A stretch of 11,532 nucleotides of DNA from Brevundimonas sp. (GCF_031082345.1 NZ_JAVHLH010000070.1:1-11532), one strand, 5' to 3'; positions 1-6,885 are shown, counted from the first letter of the stretch. Translations and numbers: made by a program. The notes: generated from the sequence alone by a model not told the origin.

Positions 1-716
1 CCCGCGGCGGCGGTCCTCGCGGCGAGGGCGGCGTCGTCGAGCCCGTTGTCGGCGGCCAGCACCAGGGCGCGGCGGATCAGATGGGCGTCCGGCTCGCGCA
101 CCTTCCACGTCCGCGCCAGCCGCTGATGCAGGAATAGTCGCGGACCCGGGCCGGCCACGGCGTCGACGGCCTCGTCGAGAACCCGGGCGCATTCGACCCG
201 CGTCGCCTCGACCGGGCGCGGCTTGAGCTCAGCGTCCTCTTCGGCGCGACGCGCGAGGGCGGAGAACAGGCGGCCGCGGGCCGAATGACCGGGCATGGCG
301 CCGACGCGCGGACGAACCTCGGCGAATGGATTGTGCGACCGCGCGTCCCACATCAGCCGCGCCACGTCCTCGAGGGTCGCCGTCTCCGCCAGCTGGACCG
401 CGTCCAGGCCGCGATAGAACAGCCGCCGCCCGTCGCTCATCGACACCGATGACCGGATCTCGATGTCCGGCGCGTCTGATTCTTCCGGCGGCGGCAGCCA
501 TTGGCCGATGTCGGCCTCGGGTTCGTCGCCGCTCAGCCGGATGATGTCGGCGACGGCGTAGAGGCTGCGGCGGGGATCGTCGGGGTCGGGGCGGGCGGCG
601 ATGCGGCCACGGCTGACATAGGCGTACAGCGTCTGGGCCTTGACCCCCAACCGGGCCAGAGCCTCGCCGCGTCCGATCCAGCGGCCGGCCTGCGTCGCCG
701 TCCCCGTCGAGTGCAT
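1..716 (-). CDS. HTH-domain citrate synthase-like protein (3' end cut by window edge)
   Basis: The 238 residues visible are the N-terminal part of a citrate synthase family protein; the family usually has about 370-400 residues, so the C-terminal part lies beyond base 1. Residues 12-60 form a helix-turn-helix/MerR-like segment (LGVKAQTLYAYVSRGRI, then DDPRRSLYAVADI), typical of an alphaproteobacterial citrate synthase subgroup. Residues 95-125 carry the family signature GRRLFYRGLDAVQLAETATLEDVA. The start ATG (714-716) has an ideal GGAGG 5 bp upstream. Active citrate synthases have ADHELN-type sequence at the oxaloacetate-binding His (pig His238, E. coli His229); here it reads ADNGLD, with Asn224 in place of His. 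The two other catalytic regions are outside the window. It may be inactive, a regulator, or a variant paralogue. It is divergent from the CDF gene. Family assignment is firm; function is open. Confidence 0.85.
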   Translation of the reverse strand, partial: MHSTGTATQAGRWIGRGEALARLGVKAQTLYAYVSRGRIAARPDPDDPRRSLYAVADIIRLSGDEPEADIGQWLPPPEESDAPDIEIRSSVSMSDGRRLFYRGLDAVQLAETATLEDVARLMWDARSHNPFAEVRPRVGAMPGHSARGRLFSALARRAEEDAELKPRPVEATRVECARVLDEAVDAVAGPGPRLFLHQRLARTWKVREPDAHLIRRALVLAADNGLDDAALAARTAAA

Positions 717-841
717 GTCGCCTCCGAAAGACCCCGGGAGCCTTGAACTCCCATGGCGCGCGCAGCATGGGGCCATTTCGTGACGATGCCGCTAACGCCG
801 CAAGCCTTGGCGCCGCGCACGCTTTCCGCGACAAGGCGGCG

Positions 842-1771
842 ATGACCCCGACCGGCCACGACGACGTTCATCTGGCGACCCGCAGCGTGACGCGGCTGTC
901 GGTCGGCGTGGCGGTGGTGCTGATCGCGCTGAAGGCCTTCGCCCTCGGCGCCTCCGGCTCGGTGGCGATCCTCGCCTCGCTAACGGACTCGGCGCTGGAT
1001 CTGGTCGCGTCCCTGGCCACCTTCTTCGCCGTGCGCTGGGCCGCCGCCCCGCCCGACGCCGAGCACCGCCATGGCCACGGCAAGGGCGAGGCGATGGCCG
1101 CCCTGGTGCAGTCCGGCCTGATCTTCGCCTCGGCCCTGTTCATCGGCTGGGAGGCGGTCCAGCGCATCTTCGACCCCCGCCCGGTGAGCTCCGGCTACTG
1201 GGCCGTGGTGGTCGTGCTGATCTCGATCGCCCTGACCGGCTGGCTGGTGTGGATGCAGGACCGGGCCATCAAGCGCAGCGGCTCGATGGCGGTGAAGGCG
1301 GACCAGGCCCATTACGCCGCCGACCTCGCGGCCGGCGTCGTCGTCCTGATCGGCGTGGCCTCGGGCGCCTTCCTGTCCGCCCCCGGTCTGGATGCGGCGG
1401 CGGGGCTGATCGTCGCCGTCTGGTTGTTCTGGGGCGCGCTCGGCCTGCTCAAGGAGGCGGCGGATCACCTGCTGGACCGGGCCGTGCCCGACGCCGACCG
1501 CATCGCCATCACCACGGCCGTGCTGGCCGATCCCCGCATCTCCGGCGTCCATCAGCTGCGCAGCCGCATGGCCGGGTCGATGATGTCGATCCAGATGCAT
1601 GTCGACCTTGAGCCGAGCCTGACGCTGGAACAGGCCCACGACATCGTGGTCGAGGCCGAGAATCGCCTGCTCGCCGCCTTTCCCGGCGCCGACATCCTGA
1701 TCCACGCCGACCCCCGCGGACGGGCCGAAATCCATGCCGATGCGGGCGCGGCGGCGGACGGGACCGCCTGA
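842..1771 (+). CDS. CDF-family divalent metal cation efflux pump (FieF/YiiP-like)
   Basis: Inner-membrane proton-coupled exporter of Zn2+/Fe2+-type cations. Read from ATG 842 it has 309 residues, the normal family length. Six membrane segments lie at about 20-39, 41-67, 84-109, 118-138, 156-177 and 183-206. The transport site of YiiP is intact: Asp49 and Asp53 in TM2 (LTDSALDLVAS) and His157/Asp161 in TM5 (AHYAADLAAG). The second site is present as Asp72, His75 and His79 (DAEHRHGHGK). The cytoplasmic C-terminal domain keeps His237, His253, His266 and His288 (ILIHADP), matching the dimer-interface zinc ligands. The frame stays open upstream to TTG 743 and ATG 767, but the family match begins after 842, which has an AAGGCGGCG just upstream. 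fzlA follows 65 bp downstream on the same strand. The exact metal cannot be read from the sequence. Confidence 0.9.
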   Translation: MTPTGHDDVHLATRSVTRLSVGVAVVLIALKAFALGASGSVAILASLTDSALDLVASLATFFAVRWAAAPPDAEHRHGHGKGEAMAALVQSGLIFASALFIGWEAVQRIFDPRPVSSGYWAVVVVLISIALTGWLVWMQDRAIKRSGSMAVKADQAHYAADLAAGVVVLIGVASGAFLSAPGLDAAAGLIVAVWLFWGALGLLKEAADHLLDRAVPDADRIAITTAVLADPRISGVHQLRSRMAGSMMSIQMHVDLEPSLTLEQAHDIVVEAENRLLAAFPGADILIHADPRGRAEIHADAGAAADGTA

Positions 1772-1797
1772 CGGAAACCCGCTGACCGCGGCCATGG

Positions 1798-1813
1798 CTA
1801 ACGTGGACTTAAC
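1798..1813 (+). promoter_or_regulatory. Candidate CtrA-binding box upstream of fzlA
   Basis: The plus strand reads CTAA, seven bases, TTAAC. This matches the full CtrA consensus TTAA-N7-TTAAC of Caulobacterales except for the first base. The minus strand reads TTAA-N7-TTAGC, also one mismatch. It lies in the 65-bp gap after the CDF gene, 23 bp before the fzlA ATG. CtrA is the cell-cycle master regulator of this group and controls division genes, so the placement is plausible. It is very close to the start codon, so if functional it may repress or mark a promoter with a short leader. Binding is inferred only. Confidence 0.4.
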
Positions 1814-1836
1814 GCCCTGTGCGGCATGCATCGCTG

Positions 1837-2520
1837 ATGTCGGCCTGCGTCCTGTACCATTTCCCGTTCGATCCCGGCTCCCGCGCCGCGCGTCTGGCCC
1901 TGGGCGAGGCGCGGATCGAGTTCGCCGACACGGTGGTCCGGCCGTGGGAAGACGGCTGCCCGGTCGCGACGCTGAACCCCTCGGGCATGCCGCCGGTGCT
2001 GCAGACGACGGAGACCGGGCGGGCCCTGACGCTGTGCGAGCCGGCCGCCATCCTGGGTTGGCTGGAGGATCGGGCGACGGAGCCGTTCCTGATGCCGGTC
2101 GATCCGGTCGAGCGGGCCGAGACGCGGCGGCTGGTGAGCTGGTTCGACCGTCGCTTCAACGACGAGGTCAACGCCGTCCTGCTGCATGAGCGGATGGAGA
2201 AGCCGCTGCTGCGGCTCGGACCGCCCGAGGCGCGGGCCCTGCGGGCCGGCCGCGAGGCGCTGAAGGCCCATCTGGCGATGCTGGAGGGCCTGCTGGCGAC
2301 GCGGGACGCCCTGGCGGGGCGGCGGATCAGCCAGGCGGACATGGTCGCCGCGGCGCATCTGTCGGTGCTGGACTATTTCGGCGAGGTGGCGTGGGCGAAC
2401 TATCCGGCGCTGAAGACCTGGTACATGAAGCTGAAGTCGCGGCCCTGTTTCCGGCCGCTGCTCGCCGACCGCTTCCCGGGGGTCCAGCCTTCGGCCTGGT
2501 ACCACGACCTCGACTTCTGA
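1837..2520 (+). CDS. fzlA: FtsZ-binding division protein FzlA (GST-fold)
   Basis: A 227-residue glutathione-S-transferase-like protein: thioredoxin-like N-terminal half (about 1-80, starting MSACVLYHFPFDPGSR) and an all-helical C-terminal half (about 90-210). In Caulobacter, FzlA binds and curves FtsZ filaments, is essential, and signals to septal wall synthases; it does not act as a typical transferase. Support for FzlA over a generic GST: Trp37 in RPWED matches the functionally important Trp38 as I recall it, the protein ends in DLDF, matching the essential C-terminal tail with its acidic residue near position 227, the length is near the 230 of Caulobacter FzlA, and queG lies immediately downstream. 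An in-frame GTG at 1819 would add six residues; ATG 1837 fits the family N-terminus better. Neither start has a clear Shine-Dalgarno. A paralogous GST is the alternative. Confidence 0.8.
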   Translation: MSACVLYHFPFDPGSRAARLALGEARIEFADTVVRPWEDGCPVATLNPSGMPPVLQTTETGRALTLCEPAAILGWLEDRATEPFLMPVDPVERAETRRLVSWFDRRFNDEVNAVLLHERMEKPLLRLGPPEARALRAGREALKAHLAMLEGLLATRDALAGRRISQADMVAAAHLSVLDYFGEVAWANYPALKTWYMKLKSRPCFRPLLADRFPGVQPSAWYHDLDF

Positions 2521-2544
2521 GCGCCAAGGCGTCAGACGACGCGC

Positions 2545-3666
2545 ATGGCGGCCGACCCCCGACATTTCATCCGCGAGCGCGCCGAGGCCCTCGGCTTCGA
2601 CGTCTGCCGGTTCGCCTCGGCCAGCGCGCCGTGGAGCGCGGGCGAGCGGCTGGCGCATTTCGTCGGGGCCGGGCGGCACGGCGACATGGGCTGGATGGAG
2701 ACCACGCTGGAACGGCGCGCCCATCCGACCGCCATGTGGCCCGAGGCGAAGACGGCCGTGGTGCTGGGCCTCAACTACGGCCCGGGGCATGACCCCCTGC
2801 CCGAGATGGACGACCGGTCGGCCGGATACATCTCGGTCTATGCGCGCGGCGACGACTATCACGAACTGATCAAGGGGCGGCTGAAGACGCTGGCGGGGCA
2901 GATCGCGGCCCGGACGGGCGAGGACGTCAAGGTGTTCGTCGACACGGCCCCGCTGATGGAGAAGCCGCTGGCCCAGCGGGCGGGCGTCGGCTGGCAGGGC
3001 AAACACACCAATCTGCTGTCGCGGACACGCGGCAACTGGCTGTTCCTGGGGGTGATCCTGAGCGCGGCGGAGCTGGAGCCCGACGCGCCGGAAGGCGAGC
3101 ATTGCGGGGCCTGCACCGCCTGTCTGGACGTCTGCCCGACCCAGGCCTTCCCGGCCCCGTTCCAGCTGGATGCGCGGCGGTGCCTGTCCTACCTGACCAT
3201 CGAATTCGCGGGGCCGTGGCCGGTCAAGTTCCGGCCGCTGACCGGATCGCGCATCTACGGCTGCGACGACTGCCTGGCGATCTGCCCGTGGAACAAGTTC
3301 GCCGTGGCCTCGCACGAGACGCGGGTGCAGGCGCGCGAGGCGCTGGTGTCGCCGCGGCTGGCGGACCTGGCGGCGCTGGACGATGCGGCCTTCCGGGCGC
3401 TGTTCTCGAAGAGCCCGGTCAAGCGGATCGGGCGCGACCGGTTCGTGCGCAACGTCCTCTACGCCATCGGCAACAGCGACGATCCGGCGCTGGTCGAGGC
3501 CGCCCGGGACTTGCTCGACGATCCGGCCCCGGTGGTGCGGGGGGCGGCGGTGTGGGCGCTGTCGCGGCTGATGGACGAGGCGGGGTTCGCTGGGGTCAGG
3601 GCCGAGCGGCTGTCGGGCGAGACGGACGCCTCGGTGCGGGCCGAATGGACCGGCGCTCAGGCCTGA
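2545..3666 (+). CDS. queG: Epoxyqueuosine reductase QueG
   Basis: Catalyses the last step of queuosine formation, reducing epoxyqueuosine to queuosine at tRNA wobble position 34 with a cobalamin cofactor and two [4Fe-4S] clusters; cytoplasmic. The 373-residue length is normal. The first ferredoxin-like cluster motif is Cys187-x2-Cys190-x2-Cys193-x3-Cys197 (CGACTACLDVCP); the second is Cys240-x2-Cys243-x3-Cys247 (CDDCLAICPWNKF) with Cys213 in RCLSYLTIE completing the ligands. The catalytic acid region is FVDTAPLMEK, with Asp133 in the expected position, followed by GVGWQGKHTNLL. The C-terminus (about 300-345) is HEAT-repeat-like, as in characterised QueG. ATG 2545 is preceded by AAGG at a loose spacing and lies 24 bp after fzlA, so the two are probably cotranscribed. 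All expected residues are present. Confidence 0.96.
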   Translation: MAADPRHFIRERAEALGFDVCRFASASAPWSAGERLAHFVGAGRHGDMGWMETTLERRAHPTAMWPEAKTAVVLGLNYGPGHDPLPEMDDRSAGYISVYARGDDYHELIKGRLKTLAGQIAARTGEDVKVFVDTAPLMEKPLAQRAGVGWQGKHTNLLSRTRGNWLFLGVILSAAELEPDAPEGEHCGACTACLDVCPTQAFPAPFQLDARRCLSYLTIEFAGPWPVKFRPLTGSRIYGCDDCLAICPWNKFAVASHETRVQAREALVSPRLADLAALDDAAFRALFSKSPVKRIGRDRFVRNVLYAIGNSDDPALVEAARDLLDDPAPVVRGAAVWALSRLMDEAGFAGVRAERLSGETDASVRAEWTGAQA

Positions 3667-4487
3667 AGGCGGCGGAACACCGGGGCGTGGAAGCCGTCGG
3701 CGCGATAGCGGGCGTCGGCCTCGGCGAAAGCCTCGATGACCACGGCCCCATGGTGGCCGGTGGCGTGGATGACCCGGTCGGCGTCGAGCATGAAGGCCGA
3801 ATGGCCGGTCCAGCTGTGGTCGCCGGGGGGCGACAGCCAGACGATGAGATCGCCGCGACGGGCGTCTGAGCGATCAACGGCCTGGCCGAGTTCGGCCTGC
3901 TGGTCGGCGTACCGGGGGCCGGCGAGGCCGCAGGCGTAGAGGGCCTGCTGGACCAGGCCCGAGCAGTCGGTGGCGGCGGACGAGCGGGCCCCCAGGCTGT
4001 GGGGCACGCCGAGCAGGCGTTCGGCCACGGCGACGGGGTCGCTCTCGAAGGCGCCGATCGGGGCGAGGTCATCGGCCGCAACGTCCGCGGCGTCGGCGAT
4101 CAGGGCGTTGAGCGGCAGGGCCGCGGCGACGGCGGCGACGCGATGGGTCGGCAGGCGGGCGCCGGGCTGCACGGCCGAGGCGGAGATCCAGCCGACGAGG
4201 CCGTCGCGGCGCGCGCGGCCCCACAGGCGGTCGCCCTTCTGGTCCAGCACGTCGAAGGCCTCGCCGTAGATCAGCTGGTCGATGCGCTCGGAGGCGGGGT
4301 CGGCCGCGGCGTGGATGTCGGCGAACGGGACGGCGGCCTCCATGGCCCGGACCGGGCGATAGGCCGCGGCCCGAACAAGCCCCTCCAGCGCCTGCTCGGC
4401 CAGGTCGGGCCGCGCGAGCGTGGTGCGGGGGTCAGGCGTGTGGGCGTCTGGAGTCAAGCAAGGCTCGTCCGGTTGAGCCCGCATCAT
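3657..4487 (-). CDS. SH3-NlpC/P60 (C40) cell-wall peptidase
   Basis: Probable peptidoglycan-peptide hydrolase cleaving after D-Glu, of the YkfC-like class with N-terminal SH3b domains. Residues about 45-108 form a bacterial SH3 (GDRLWGRARRDGLVGWISAS). The NlpC/P60 domain spans about 150-275: catalytic Cys175 in TDCSGLVQQAL, PRYADQQ, RRGDLIVW, catalytic His229 in GHSAFML, and His241 in VIHATGHHG as the third residue. No signal peptide or membrane segment is seen, which fits a cytoplasmic role in recycling wall peptides, though this is inference. It lies 58 bp downstream of the M17 aminopeptidase gene on the same strand; I recall this pairing in other alphaproteobacteria, and it suggests joint peptide recycling. 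Two ATGs stand in tandem at 4487 and 4484 with no good Shine-Dalgarno, so the start is uncertain by up to about ten residues (TTG at codon 11). It overlaps queG tail-to-tail. Confidence 0.9.
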   Translation of the reverse strand: MMRAQPDEPCLTPDAHTPDPRTTLARPDLAEQALEGLVRAAAYRPVRAMEAAVPFADIHAAADPASERIDQLIYGEAFDVLDQKGDRLWGRARRDGLVGWISASAVQPGARLPTHRVAAVAAALPLNALIADAADVAADDLAPIGAFESDPVAVAERLLGVPHSLGARSSAATDCSGLVQQALYACGLAGPRYADQQAELGQAVDRSDARRGDLIVWLSPPGDHSWTGHSAFMLDADRVIHATGHHGAVVIEAFAEADARYRADGFHAPVFRRLQA

Positions 4488-4503
4488 GGTTCGATATGCC
4501 GAA

Positions 4504-4546
4504 AGGGCCGTTAACGAACGGAGGCGATTTCGTGGCGCACGGCCCT
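4504..4546 (-). terminator. Hairpin between the aminopeptidase and NlpC/P60 genes
   Basis: Perfect 8-bp arms AGGGCCGT (4504-4511) and ACGGCCCT (4539-4546) flank a 27-base loop. A smaller inner stem CCGTT/AACGG can form at 4509-4522. On the minus strand the structure begins within the aminopeptidase stop codon and is followed by only three T, so it is a poor intrinsic terminator. It might cause partial termination or stabilise the upstream message end. Function is inferred from position. Confidence 0.25.
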
Positions 4547-5937
4547 CAGGCGGCGGCGCCCGGGAAGCGCCGGGACAGCATTTCGAAACAGGCGCGCAGG
4601 CCCTGGGCCTCGCCGCCCTCGGGCCGGCCGGGCTGGGCCCGGGGGTTCCAGGCGAAGATGTCCATATGCGCCCAGGCGCCCGTCGTCGGGGCGAATTTCT
4701 GCAGGAACAGGGCGGCGGTGATCGATCCGGCCTGGGCCCAGGCGGCGGAGTCGTTGCGGACGTCGGCGATCTCGCTGTCGAGGGCGGCGCGATAGCCGGC
4801 CCACAGCGGCATGGGCCACAGAGGGTCGCCGACGGCGCCGGCGGCCTGCAACAAGTCGGTCACCAGGGCCTCGTCGTCGCTGTACAGGGGCGGCAGTTCG
4901 GGGCCGAGGGCGATGCGGGCCGCCCCGGTCAGGGTGGCGAAGTCGAGGGTCAGGTCGGGCGAATGCTCGCCGGCCCGGGTCAGGATGTCGGCGAGGACCA
5001 GGCGGCCTTCGGCGTCGGTATTGCCGATCTCGATGGTCAGGCCCTTGCGGCTGTTCAGGATGTCGCCGGGGCGGAAGGCGTCGGCCGAGATGGCGTTTTC
5101 GACCGCCGCCACCAGCACCACCAGCCGCACCGGCAGGTCGGCCTGCATGACCAGCCGGCCCAGCGCCAGGGCGTGGGCCGAGCCGCCCATGTCCTTCTTC
5201 ATGTTGCGCATGCCGGCCGCGGCCTTGATGTCGAGACCGCCGGTGTCGAAGACGACGCCCTTGCCGACGAGGGCCACCAGCGGCAGGTCGGTCCGGTCGA
5301 GGTTCCAGCCGATCTCGATGACTCGCGGTGCCCTGTGCGGGGCGGCGGCGCGGCCGACGGCGTGAACGGCCGGGTAGTTGTCTTCCAGCAGGGCGTCGCC
5401 GGTGGTGACCGCGATGGACGCGCCCGACGCCTCGGCGATCTCGCGGGCGATGGTCTCGATCTGCAGCGGGCCCATGTCGGCGGCGGGCGTGTCGACCATC
5501 TCGCGGGCGAGGGCGCAGGCGGCGGCGATGCGGAGGATGGCGGCGGCGTCGACGCCGGGACCGACGGCCAGGCGGGCCGGCCCTGTGGGGCGCGTCTTGT
5601 AGCGGTCGAAGCGGTAGGCCCCGAGGGCGAAGGCGAGGGCCGCCTGTGAGGCCTGATCCGCTTCCAGGTCTTCGAGCCGCCACAGGCCCTCGGGCAGCTT
5701 GCCGGCGAGGGCGCGGACGGTCAGGGGGTCGAAGGTCTCGCCGGCCCCGAACAGGGCGCCCGACAGGCCGTCGTCGGAACAGGGCAGGAGCAGCACCTGC
5801 CCCGCCTTGCCGGTGAAGTCGTTGGACCGGGCCCAGGCCCCCCAGACCCCCTCGACCGGCGCATCCTTGCGGACGATCCGGACCGGGAGGGCGCCCGCGT
5901 CGTCGGCGGTCAACAGGTCGGGGTGGAGCACGGACAT
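4546..5937 (-). CDS. M17 leucyl aminopeptidase family protein
   Basis: Two-metal cytosolic aminopeptidase removing N-terminal residues from peptides; normally hexameric. The 463-residue reading from ATG 5937 has a short, poorly conserved N-terminal domain (1-140) and a full catalytic domain. All catalytic and metal residues are visible: Lys226 and Asp231 (GKGVVFDTGG), Lys238, Asp249 (KKDMGG), then Asp308, Glu310 and Arg312 in NTDAEGRLVLAD, matching E. coli PepA Lys270, Asp275, Lys282, Asp293, Asp352, Glu354 and Arg356. The frame is open for 70 codons further upstream, but that stretch is Arg/Pro-rich, lies opposite the TPR gene, and does not resemble the family, so I start at 5937, with GGAAAGG upstream. 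It is shorter than E. coli PepA, as is common in the alphaproteobacterial branch. The NlpC/P60 gene follows in the same direction. Confidence 0.93.
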   Translation of the reverse strand: MSVLHPDLLTADDAGALPVRIVRKDAPVEGVWGAWARSNDFTGKAGQVLLLPCSDDGLSGALFGAGETFDPLTVRALAGKLPEGLWRLEDLEADQASQAALAFALGAYRFDRYKTRPTGPARLAVGPGVDAAAILRIAAACALAREMVDTPAADMGPLQIETIAREIAEASGASIAVTTGDALLEDNYPAVHAVGRAAAPHRAPRVIEIGWNLDRTDLPLVALVGKGVVFDTGGLDIKAAAGMRNMKKDMGGSAHALALGRLVMQADLPVRLVVLVAAVENAISADAFRPGDILNSRKGLTIEIGNTDAEGRLVLADILTRAGEHSPDLTLDFATLTGAARIALGPELPPLYSDDEALVTDLLQAAGAVGDPLWPMPLWAGYRAALDSEIADVRNDSAAWAQAGSITAALFLQKFAPTTGAWAHMDIFAWNPRAQPGRPEGGEAQGLRACFEMLSRRFPGAAA

Positions 5938-6032
5938 CGCAGGCGGCCTTTCCGGCCGGACGGCGGCCGATCTTAACCAAGGATTGACGCGAAGGCCCGA
6001 GTCTGGAGCCCGAACCTTCCGGAGCGCCTTCC
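5938..6032. promoter_or_regulatory. Divergent promoter region between aminopeptidase and TPR genes
   Basis: This 95-bp gap must hold promoters for both directions. Towards the TPR gene there is TTGACGC at 5984-5990, matching the -35 consensus of Caulobacter housekeeping promoters (TTGACGS), but no convincing -10 follows. A TTAACC half-site (5973-5978), resembling CtrA half-sites, and a GAGTC at 5999-6003, the CcrM methylation sequence GANTC, are also present. GGAG at 6021-6024 is the Shine-Dalgarno for the TPR gene. The start sites are not determined by this. Confidence 0.35.
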
Positions 6033-6842
6033 ATGTCGCGCACGACCGCCCGTATCGCAACCATCGCCCTGTTCGTCGCGCCGCTGCTGGCCGTCGGCGC
6101 GCCGGCCGTGGCGCAGCAGGCCGAGCCCCAGACGCAGGCCGCGCCACGGGCGCCGGCCAGCGCCGAGGCGCGCGCCGCCTACGACCGGGCCGATCCGCTG
6201 AGCCGGTCGGTGTTCTGGACCGAACAGGCCGAGCTCAATCCGATGGATCCGATCGCCGGGGTCAAGGCGGCGCAGGCCATGCGCGAGCTTGGCCGCTATC
6301 AGGAGGCGGCCGACATGGCCGAGCGGGTCCTGCTGGTGCAGCCCAGCAACGTCGAGGCGATGCTCGAGGTCGGCCGGGGCCATATCGCCCGGGGGCAGGC
6401 CTTCTATGGCGTCTCCGCGCTGGAGCGGGCCCGCGACGCCAATCCCCGCGACTGGCGAGCCTGGTCCCTGCTGGGCACGGCCTATGAGCAGGTGCGCCGG
6501 TCGCAGGACGCCCAGTCGGCCTGGGCCCAGGCGCTGGCCCTGTCGCCCGACAATCCCGACGTGCTGACCAATATGGCGATCTCGGCCATGACCCGGGGCG
6601 ACACCGCCTCGGCCGAGCCCCTGCTGCGCCGCGCCGCCGCCCAGCCGGGCGCCTCGCTGAAGGTCAGACTCAACCTCGCCATGGCCCTGGGGCTCAATGG
6701 CAAGATGGGCGAAGCCGAGGCGATGATGCGCCGGGACCTGCCGCCGGACGCCGCCGACCGGAACCTGGAATGGCTGCGGGCCCGGGCGGGATCGGCCGCC
6801 GCCGACCAGGCCCGGACCTGGGGCTCGCTGCAGGGCGGCTGA
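6033..6842 (+). CDS. Exported tetratricopeptide-repeat protein
   Basis: A 269-residue protein with a Sec signal peptide: basic start (MSRTTAR), hydrophobic core to about residue 23, and an AVA-QQ cleavage site after residue 27, so it is probably periplasmic. A short Ala/Pro/Gln linker follows to about 45. Residues about 72-238 hold five TPR-like units, with helical pairs such as LGRYQEAADMAERVLLVQPSN and SQDAQSAWAQALALSPDNPD. TPR scaffolds mediate protein-protein contacts. The overall build resembles TadD-type proteins of Flp pilus loci, but no tad/cpa genes are nearby, so I do not assign that role. The start is supported by GGAG 8 bp before the ATG. It is divergent from the aminopeptidase and 43 bp upstream of the NifU-like gene. 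Partner unknown. Confidence 0.85.
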   Translation: MSRTTARIATIALFVAPLLAVGAPAVAQQAEPQTQAAPRAPASAEARAAYDRADPLSRSVFWTEQAELNPMDPIAGVKAAQAMRELGRYQEAADMAERVLLVQPSNVEAMLEVGRGHIARGQAFYGVSALERARDANPRDWRAWSLLGTAYEQVRRSQDAQSAWAQALALSPDNPDVLTNMAISAMTRGDTASAEPLLRRAAAQPGASLKVRLNLAMALGLNGKMGEAEAMMRRDLPPDAADRNLEWLRARAGSAAADQARTWGSLQGG

Positions 6843-6885
6843 GGCCGGGCTTCACGCCGGCCCCCTGCCCGCCTATCTTGGGTCC

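Noticed and set aside
736..752. GGGAG...CTCCC inverted repeat between the first two genes as an operator
   Set aside because: Five-base arms only, common by chance; no second copy seen nearby.
229..834. A 201-codon minus-strand frame overlapping the citrate synthase-like gene
   Set aside because: Arg/Pro-rich out-of-frame reading. The true frame carries the HTH and citrate synthase signatures and a GGAGG before ATG 716.
743..841. 33-codon upstream extension of the CDF gene from TTG 743
   Set aside because: No family similarity, overlaps the divergent leader region, and gives a longer protein than usual; ATG 842 has better spacing to a purine-rich run.
1798..3315. A 505-codon open frame on the minus strand opposite fzlA and queG
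   Set aside because: Arg/Gln/Gly/Pro-rich, crosses two well-identified genes and their junction, and shows no family motif.
4486..5649. A 387-codon plus-strand frame opposite the aminopeptidase gene
   Set aside because: Gly/Gln/Val-rich low-complexity shadow. The minus-strand gene here has a complete M17 active site.
4511..6064. A 517-codon minus-strand frame shifted relative to the aminopeptidase gene
   Set aside because: Almost purely Arg/Pro/Gly, the usual +1 shadow of a GC-rich gene; no motif.
5938..6147. 70-codon upstream extension of the aminopeptidase to 6147
   Set aside because: Arg/Pro/Ala-rich, antisense to the signal-peptide region of the TPR gene, and not like any M17 N-terminus.
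6033..6842. Assigning the TPR protein as TadD of a Flp pilus system
   Set aside because: Only the generic TPR pattern supports it, and no tad/cpa pilus gene is in the window.
6843..6862. GGCCGG/CCGGCC hairpin after the TPR gene as a terminator
   Set aside because: Only six pairs with an eight-base loop and no T-run; such matches are common at this GC content.
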